Shown: positions 59,195-64,000 of the stretch, piece after piece
Layout of the letters: the number at the start of each line of letters is the position of its first letter
Position numbering within the stretch: the stretch's first letter is position 1
Assembly: GCF_040544485.1 (NCBI RefSeq)
Contig: NZ_JBDZDV010000005.1
Span: forward strand, 124,001 to 188,000
DNA length: 64,000 nucleotides
Direction: 5' to 3'
Origin: Lacicoccus halitifaciens
GTDB taxonomy: Bacteria > Bacillota > Bacilli > Staphylococcales > Salinicoccaceae
The notes under the pieces: model-generated
Database searches by the model: none
Seen by the model: the letters and a program-made list of their open reading frames with translations, nothing else
What the model was told of the DNA's origin: nothing
Translations under genes and position numbers: made by a program

Positions 59195-59869
59195 ATGAAT
59201 GTACTTGTCATCGGGGCGAACGGCCAGATCGGCCGGCTCCTCACACGTAAACTGAAAGACCATGCGGCACATGATGTGCTCGCGGGCGTGCGCAAGGAAG
59301 AACAGAAGCAGGCCTATGAAAACGAGGGCATCAAATCACGCTTCATCGACCTCGAAGGTTCCATCGAGGACATGGAAAAAGCGATGGAGGGTGTCACTGC
59401 CGTCGTCTTCGCAGCCGGCTCCGGCGGCCACACCGGTGCGGATAAGACGATGATGGTCGACCTCGACGGCGCGGTCAAATCGATCGAAGCCGCCAAAAAT
59501 GCGGGCGTCAAACGCTACGTCATGGTGAGCGCCATCAATGCCGATGACCGCGAATACTGGTCCTACAATATGGAGGGAAACGGCATCGGCGGCTACTACT
59601 TTGCAGCGAAATACTACGCCGATGTGTGGCTTGAAAATTCAGGGCTGGACTACACCATCATCCGCCCGACCCTGCTCGTGAACGAGCCGGGTATAGGGAA
59701 GGTCGAGGCCACTGCCCATCTGCGTCAGGAAGGCAAAAAACTCGAAATTCCAAGGGAGGATGTGGCGAACCTGATCGTCGCCTCCCTCGACCATGACAAT
59801 GCGATCGGCAAATCGTTCGACGCCAACCAGGGCGGCATCGATGTGGATGAAGCGGTGAAAAATCTATAA
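59195..59869 (+). CDS. NAD(P)-binding Rossmann protein (YhfK/atypical SDR)
   Basis: The 224-residue protein has the N-terminal VLVIGANGQIGRLLTRKL nucleotide motif, AVVFAAGSGGHTGADKTMMVDLDGAV, RYVMVSAINAD and the NWW-like YYFAAKYYADVWLENSGLDYTIIRP (Tyr, Lys). It is of the atypical SDR group with YhfK and similar NAD(P)H-binding proteins, which can act as oxidoreductases or nucleotide sensors. AAGGAGCG stands before the ATG. A terminator follows. Reaction unknown. Confidence 0.88.
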   Translation: MNVLVIGANGQIGRLLTRKLKDHAAHDVLAGVRKEEQKQAYENEGIKSRFIDLEGSIEDMEKAMEGVTAVVFAAGSGGHTGADKTMMVDLDGAVKSIEAAKNAGVKRYVMVSAINADDREYWSYNMEGNGIGGYYFAAKYYADVWLENSGLDYTIIRPTLLVNEPGIGKVEATAHLRQEGKKLEIPREDVANLIVASLDHDNAIGKSFDANQGGIDVDEAVKNL

Positions 59870-59883
59870 CAGGACCAAAAATG

Positions 59884-59915
59884 ACGGGAGGCCTTTTGAA
59901 GCCTCCCGGTTTTTA
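59884..59915 (+). terminator. Terminator after the YhfK-like gene
   Basis: CGGGAGGC pairs perfectly with GCCTCCCG, followed by five T. Confidence 0.9.
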
Positions 59916-59924
59916 TTGCAAAAA

Positions 59925-59957
59925 TAAAAAAAGACCGGAGACGTGAATCTCCGGTCA
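59925..59957 (-). terminator. Terminator of the abgT-type gene
   Basis: On the minus strand GACCGGAGA pairs with TCTCCGGTC, followed by seven T. Confidence 0.88.
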
Positions 59958-59972
59958 TCTGATTGTATGCAG

Positions 59973-61496
59973 TTATCTTGATGCTTCGAGGTAAGTTCCG
60001 ACGCCCGGACCGTACGGCAGACCCGTGTAGAACCAGATCGCCAGCATGATGATCCATGTGATCAGGAACGCAAGGGAATACGGCAGCATCAGGGAAATGT
60101 ATGTCCCGATGCTCGCATTCTTGTCATAGCGCTGCATGAACGCAAGGATGATGACCATGTACGGGAAGAGCGGCGTGATGATGTTCACGGACGAGTCCCC
60201 GATACGGTATGCCATCTGTGTGAATGCCGGATGGTAGCCGAGCTGCATGAACATCGGCACGAATATCGGCGCTTCGATCGCCCACTTGGCCGATCCTGAA
60301 GTGATCAGGAAGTTCAGTAGTGACGTGAACAGGATGTATGCGACGATCAGGCCGAAACCTGTGAATTCGATATCCTGAAGGAATTCGGCACCGTTGACCG
60401 CGATCCATGTCCCGAGGTTCGACCAGTTGAAGTACGCGATGAACTGCGCAATCGCGAAGACAAGCACGATATAACCCGCCATATCCTTGATGGATTCCGT
60501 CATGTAGTAAGTCATGTCCTTGCCGGATTTGATTTTCCCGGTGACGATACCGAAGGCAAGGCCGATGATGACGAAGAAGATCAGGATGATCGGTACGATG
60601 CCGTCTATGAACGGCGACGGTATGATCGTGCCGCCTTCACCCGTGAGCGGGCTGTTCGGCATCATGAGCACCGCAACGATGATCGCCCAGTACAAAAGAC
60701 CTGCTACGATTGCCGTGATGAAACCTTTTTTCGCATTCGGCAGTTCCTCCGTGTTTTCACTTTCCACAGCGCCGCCTGTGTACTCGCCGAGCCTTGGCTC
60801 TATGAATTTCGTGGTGATCAATCCACCGACGATCGTCAGGACGAATACGGAAGCGATGTTGAAGAACCAGTTGTCCACCGGCGTGACCACGAATGACTCA
60901 TCGATGATCTGTGCCGCTTCCGTCGAGATGCCGGCAAGCAGTGCGTCGGTCCCCGCAATGAACAGGTTCGCCGTGAACCCGGCGCCTGCACCGGCGAAGC
61001 CGGCCGCAAGACCTGCAAGCGGGTGCCTGCCGATCTTATAGAATACGAGGGCGCCGAGCGGCGGCACGATGACCGCTGCCGCGTCCGATGCGATGTTGCC
61101 GAGGATACCGACAAATACAAGCGTGTATGTAATCAGGAACGGCGGTGATTTCAAAATCGTCTTGCGGATCGCGTAGTCGAGCAATCCGACTTTTTCAGCC
61201 AGACCGATACCGAGCATCATCGCCAGCACAAGGCCGAGCGGTGCGAATCCTGTAAAGTTCTCAAGCATCGATGTCAGCATGAACTGCAGGCCTTCACCCG
61301 TCAGGAGGCTCCGGATATCGAGCTCCTCCCCTGTACCCGGGTGGATGACCGAGGCGCCCGCCATGCTGAAGATGGCGGACAGGACGATGATGAGGGCTGC
61401 AAGCATGATGAACAGTACAAATGGATCCGGCAGTTTATTACCGACCCTTTCTATCACGTCGAGCGCTTTTCCAAAAAAGCCTTTCTTCTTTTCCAT
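59973..61496 (-). CDS. abgT: AbgT-family transporter
   Basis: Membrane transporter of 507 residues with about 11 helices, AbgT family, whose first member takes up p-aminobenzoyl-glutamate. Other members export sulfonamide drugs. Features are NKLPDPFVLFIMLAALIIVLSAIF near the N-terminus, MLGIGLAEKVGLLDYAIRKT, ASDAAAVIVPPLGALVFYKIGRHPLAGLAAGFAGAGAGFTANLF and SGSAKWAIEAPIFVPMFMQLGYHPAFTQMAYRIGDSSVNIITP. GAGGTG lies before the ATG. It is 36 nt downstream of abgB, so uptake and hydrolysis are probably coupled. Confidence 0.92.
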   Translation of the reverse strand: MEKKKGFFGKALDVIERVGNKLPDPFVLFIMLAALIIVLSAIFSMAGASVIHPGTGEELDIRSLLTGEGLQFMLTSMLENFTGFAPLGLVLAMMLGIGLAEKVGLLDYAIRKTILKSPPFLITYTLVFVGILGNIASDAAAVIVPPLGALVFYKIGRHPLAGLAAGFAGAGAGFTANLFIAGTDALLAGISTEAAQIIDESFVVTPVDNWFFNIASVFVLTIVGGLITTKFIEPRLGEYTGGAVESENTEELPNAKKGFITAIVAGLLYWAIIVAVLMMPNSPLTGEGGTIIPSPFIDGIVPIILIFFVIIGLAFGIVTGKIKSGKDMTYYMTESIKDMAGYIVLVFAIAQFIAYFNWSNLGTWIAVNGAEFLQDIEFTGFGLIVAYILFTSLLNFLITSGSAKWAIEAPIFVPMFMQLGYHPAFTQMAYRIGDSSVNIITPLFPYMVIILAFMQRYDKNASIGTYISLMLPYSLAFLITWIIMLAIWFYTGLPYGPGVGTYLEASR

Positions 61497-61531
61497 AGGT
61501 CACCTCTTTATTCTAATATTTGATTTTTATA

Positions 61532-62962
61532 TCATTCGGCGCTCAAAGGCGACGGTTTGACCTCTTCAGGTATCGGATTGATGTATTCGTGTTTCGACCT
61601 GAAATCTTCAAATTCCGCTTTGACCTGCTGCAGTTCCTCTTCGGACGTCATCAGGCGGAGGCCCGTCTGTGCCATGACCTGTGCTGCGCGCAGTGTGCCG
61701 CGGTGTGCGAAATCGCTCAGCCCCTGGGACGTCATCTGCCATGAATGCAGTGCCGTGCCGAGTGCTGCAGTGGCTGATGTCAGCTGTGCGGTCGGAACGA
61801 CCCAGCTCACGTCACCGACATCCGTCGAGCCAGGCAGGAGTCCTGCCTCACCTTTGTACGTCGAGATGGACTCTGCAACATATTTCCCTTCAAAATCCGA
61901 GCCGTCGCCCCTGTAGCCGAATGCGACCAGCGGGTCGAGGTAGTTCTTCTGCTCCGTCTCAGGGAGCGTCTCCCAAATCTGCTTTGCGAATGCTATTTCG
62001 TCCTCAGTTGCCTTACCGGCGCCGACTTCCACGAACTCGTCGTAAAGCAGCGCTTCAAGGCTGCGGTTCGGCACATAGTTCGAGCAGCCCTTATCGAACT
62101 TCACCGTGACTTCCGTCTCGGTCATGAGGGCGGCGCCTTCAGCAATTTTGACGATGCGCTTGTAGATCTCATCGACCTGGTCCGTGCGTGGTGCGCGGAT
62201 CAGATACAGCACTTCCGCATTCGCCTGCACGACGTTCGGGGAATAGCCGCCCGTATTCGTCACGGCATAATGCATACGCGCTTCAGGAATGACATGCTCA
62301 CGCAGGTAGTTCACACCCGAGTTCATCAGTTCCACCGCGTCGAGTGCGCTTCTGCCGAGGTGCGGGCTTGAGGCCGCATGCGCCGACTTGCCCTTGAACT
62401 GGAAGTAGACCTGATAGTTTGCGAGCGTCGAGTTGCTGATGATTGCGTTGACCGGTGACGGATGCCATGACAATGCAGCGTCCACCCCGTCGAATACGCC
62501 TTCGCGCACCATGAACGTCTTGCCCGAGCCGCCTTCCTCGCCCGGACAGCCGAAGAAAGTCACCGTGCCCGGCAGATTGTTTTCCTCAAGGTAGGCCTTG
62601 ACTGCACATGCGGCTGCGAAAGCACCCGTGCCGAGCAGATTGTGGCCGCAGCCGTGCCCGATATCGCGCTCCATCGGTTGGTAGGTCACTTCCCCCGGCT
62701 TCTGGCTCAATCCGGACAATGCATCAAACTCGCCTAAAAATCCGATTTCAGGCGCACCGGAGCCGAAAGTCGCCGTGAATGCGGTTTCGATATCTGCAAC
62801 ATTGCGCTCCACCTTAAAACCCTGCTTCTCACACTCTGCGGCGAGGTAGGCGGCTGAATCATATTCTTCAAACCGTGTTTCGGGATGATTGAATATGTAT
62901 GCACTGACCTCTCTGAAATAAGCTTCATGTTCCTTAAGATATGCGGCAATAAAATCCTGCAT
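61532..62962 (-). CDS. abgB: AbgB-like p-aminobenzoyl-glutamate hydrolase subunit (M20 family)
   Basis: M20 amidohydrolase that cleaves p-aminobenzoyl-glutamate, a folate breakdown product, to p-aminobenzoate and glutamate. The 476-residue length matches AbgB (about 480). Features are FNHPETRFEEYDSAAYLAAECE, GEFDALSGLSQ, DIGHGCGHNLLGTGAFAAACAVK (metal Cys/His), FGCPGEEGGSGKTFMVREGVFD (catalytic Glu), HAASSPHLGRSALDAVELMN and GSTDVGDVSWVVPTAQ. E. coli uses an AbgA-AbgB pair; no abgA-like gene is seen here, so this may act alone or with a partner elsewhere. GGAGGAGAG precedes the ATG. Confidence 0.92.
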   Translation of the reverse strand: MQDFIAAYLKEHEAYFREVSAYIFNHPETRFEEYDSAAYLAAECEKQGFKVERNVADIETAFTATFGSGAPEIGFLGEFDALSGLSQKPGEVTYQPMERDIGHGCGHNLLGTGAFAAACAVKAYLEENNLPGTVTFFGCPGEEGGSGKTFMVREGVFDGVDAALSWHPSPVNAIISNSTLANYQVYFQFKGKSAHAASSPHLGRSALDAVELMNSGVNYLREHVIPEARMHYAVTNTGGYSPNVVQANAEVLYLIRAPRTDQVDEIYKRIVKIAEGAALMTETEVTVKFDKGCSNYVPNRSLEALLYDEFVEVGAGKATEDEIAFAKQIWETLPETEQKNYLDPLVAFGYRGDGSDFEGKYVAESISTYKGEAGLLPGSTDVGDVSWVVPTAQLTSATAALGTALHSWQMTSQGLSDFAHRGTLRAAQVMAQTGLRLMTSEEELQQVKAEFEDFRSKHEYINPIPEEVKPSPLSAE

Positions 62963-63228
62963 GAAACTCTCCTCCCTAATAATCTGAATAGTATGATATA
63001 CAGTATAAGGCTTTTCCGCTATGGAATGCCATACTTTGCTTTGAATTTCTCCTGATTTTGAACAGGTTTAAAAAGCTCCAGGATAGATTAAACCATCTCT
63101 TCCTTCCACTGTCAATAGAATTTTCAGTCATATATTCAATTAATTTTGTCATTATGACAAATAAAGCAGTCAAAATGAATAGTTTATGTTACAATTCAGG
63201 TGAACATAAAAGCGAAGGGTGATTGAGC

Positions 63229-63432
63229 ATGAAAACCAGGTTGAAGGAGCTCCGGGCACGTGAGCGGCTGAACCAGACGGAACTTGCCAAACGCGTCAAA
63301 GTTTCAAGACAGACCATCAGTCTGATCGAGCGTGAGGAATATGTCCCCTCATTGCTCATCGCAAAACGCCTGTCGAGGATTTTCAAAGAGCCGATTGAGG
63401 AGATTTTTATTTTCGAAGAGGAGGAGTTATAG
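63229..63432 (+). CDS. Small XRE/Cro-type helix-turn-helix regulator
   Basis: A 67-residue regulator that is almost only a helix-turn-helix: LKELRARERLNQTELAKRVKVSRQTISLIEREEYVPSLLIAKRLSRIF. The start is ATG 63229, behind AAGGGTGAT; a TTG two codons earlier is less likely. The stop touches the next ATG, so it is coupled to the DUF3169-like membrane gene, as such regulators often are. Confidence 0.93.
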   Translation: MKTRLKELRARERLNQTELAKRVKVSRQTISLIEREEYVPSLLIAKRLSRIFKEPIEEIFIFEEEEL

Positions 63433-64000
63433 ATGAAACGTATTTTAAGGATACTGATGTATGTCATATTGGGGTTTTTCACAGGGCTTGTGATCAGCAT
63501 GTTTGCTTCCAGGAATGATGAGATTGATATGGCGGGAATTTATCAGGTGACGGGGATCGTGCTGCTTTTAATTGCGGTCATCCTGATTTTTGTGAGCGTC
63601 TATCTGCACAGGCAGCTCAATACGGTCTCGACGGATTATACGAAATATATGGATATGGATTCCTATGACGTTTACCGCTACAACAAATTCAACGACATCC
63701 AGGTCGTGGACACCCTGATGATGGTTCTCGCTCTGGTCTCGGTTTCGATTTTCATCATCCTTGAGGCGCATTTCCTGCTGATCCTCCTCGCCGTGACCGC
63801 TTTCCTAGTCACTCTCTGGCTCGCCGTCACGCACACCAGCCTCATCGGGCGCCTTTATCCGGACAGGAACTTACCGAAGCCGGGGGATAAGAAATATGCC
63901 GAGAAACTGCTTGCGGCAAGCGACGAAGGCGAACGTCACATCATGCTGAACGGTTTATACAAAACCTACAGCCTGATCCAGGTGGGACTGATGATCGGGA
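63433..64000 (+). CDS. DUF3169-like membrane protein (3' end outside the window)
   Basis: The frame begins ATGAAACGTATTTTAAGG immediately after the regulator stop and is open to the window end (189 residues). It begins MKRILRILMYVILGFFTGLV and has four hydrophobic segments separated by a charged loop with YTKYMDMDSYDVYRYNKF. I compare it to DUF3169 family proteins, usually encoded beside small XRE regulators; this is from memory. Function unknown. Cut by the window edge. Confidence 0.75.
   Translation, partial: MKRILRILMYVILGFFTGLVISMFASRNDEIDMAGIYQVTGIVLLLIAVILIFVSVYLHRQLNTVSTDYTKYMDMDSYDVYRYNKFNDIQVVDTLMMVLALVSVSIFIILEAHFLLILLAVTAFLVTLWLAVTHTSLIGRLYPDRNLPKPGDKKYAEKLLAASDEGERHIMLNGLYKTYSLIQVGLMIG

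Overview
The window looks like chromosomal DNA of a moderately halophilic, low-to-mid GC Firmicute, most likely a member of the Staphylococcaceae such as Salinicoccus or Jeotgalicoccus. This is inferred from strong Shine-Dalgarno sequences, RocB, CotF-like, DUF2382, DUF2243/CtaG and AbgT-type genes, a staphylococcal-style Fst toxin, and very acidic exported lipoproteins. Species assignment by eye is tentative. No rRNA, tRNA, CRISPR array, insertion sequence or phage gene was recognised.

Bases 1-7800 are a distinctly AT-rich defence segment. It holds the specificity (cut by the window edge) and methyltransferase genes of a type I restriction system, a roughly 1 kb gene-poor gap, a two-gene Hachiman-type system (HamA nuclease-like protein and HamB helicase), and then a compact type I toxin-antitoxin locus of the Fst/SprA1 type that was read directly from the DNA.

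Bases 7.8-15 kb are a catabolic operon for aromatic meta-cleavage (two-component flavin monooxygenase, extradiol dioxygenase, C-C hydrolase, dienoate hydratase, plus its own FMN adenylyltransferase-like protein). A divergent regulator fuses a DmpR/XylR-type phenol-sensing domain to a PucR-type output domain. Bases 15-19.9 kb carry rocB, a sodium/solute symporter and a CorC-type membrane protein. Bases 19.9-26.7 kb are a second, AT-richer catabolic island: TRAP transporter, SDR dehydrogenase, split transketolase and a LacI regulator, with a good cre site and LacI-type operators.

Bases 26.7-38.2 kb carry an alcohol/aldehyde dehydrogenase operon with a divergent LuxR-type regulator, a 2-hydroxyacid dehydrogenase with a YjiH membrane protein, a YkvI-type transporter, an SDR/TetR pair, an M20 amidohydrolase and an acetamidase. 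Bases 38-46 kb carry a tandemly duplicated AhpD-like protein, two small CotF-like proteins, ybaK, a DUF2382 stress protein, a DUF2243/ctaG pair, gamma-glutamyltransferase and a beta-lactamase-fold protein. Bases 46-64 kb hold two paralogous oligopeptide-type binding proteins without permeases, an MFS exporter with its LysR regulator, a glycerophosphodiesterase, a cytosine-deaminase-like amidohydrolase, a GltS-type symporter, oxidoreductases, an abgT/abgB pair and, cut by the window end, an XRE/DUF3169 pair.

The most unusual non-coding signal is a set of tandem arrays with a period of exactly 51 bp (46,065-46,404 and 52,641-53,040) and a decayed relative (38,325-38,541). The two intact arrays differ in sequence but share one geometry: a hairpin of about 34 nt followed by a linker of about 17 nt in every unit. 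One array shows compensatory stem changes.
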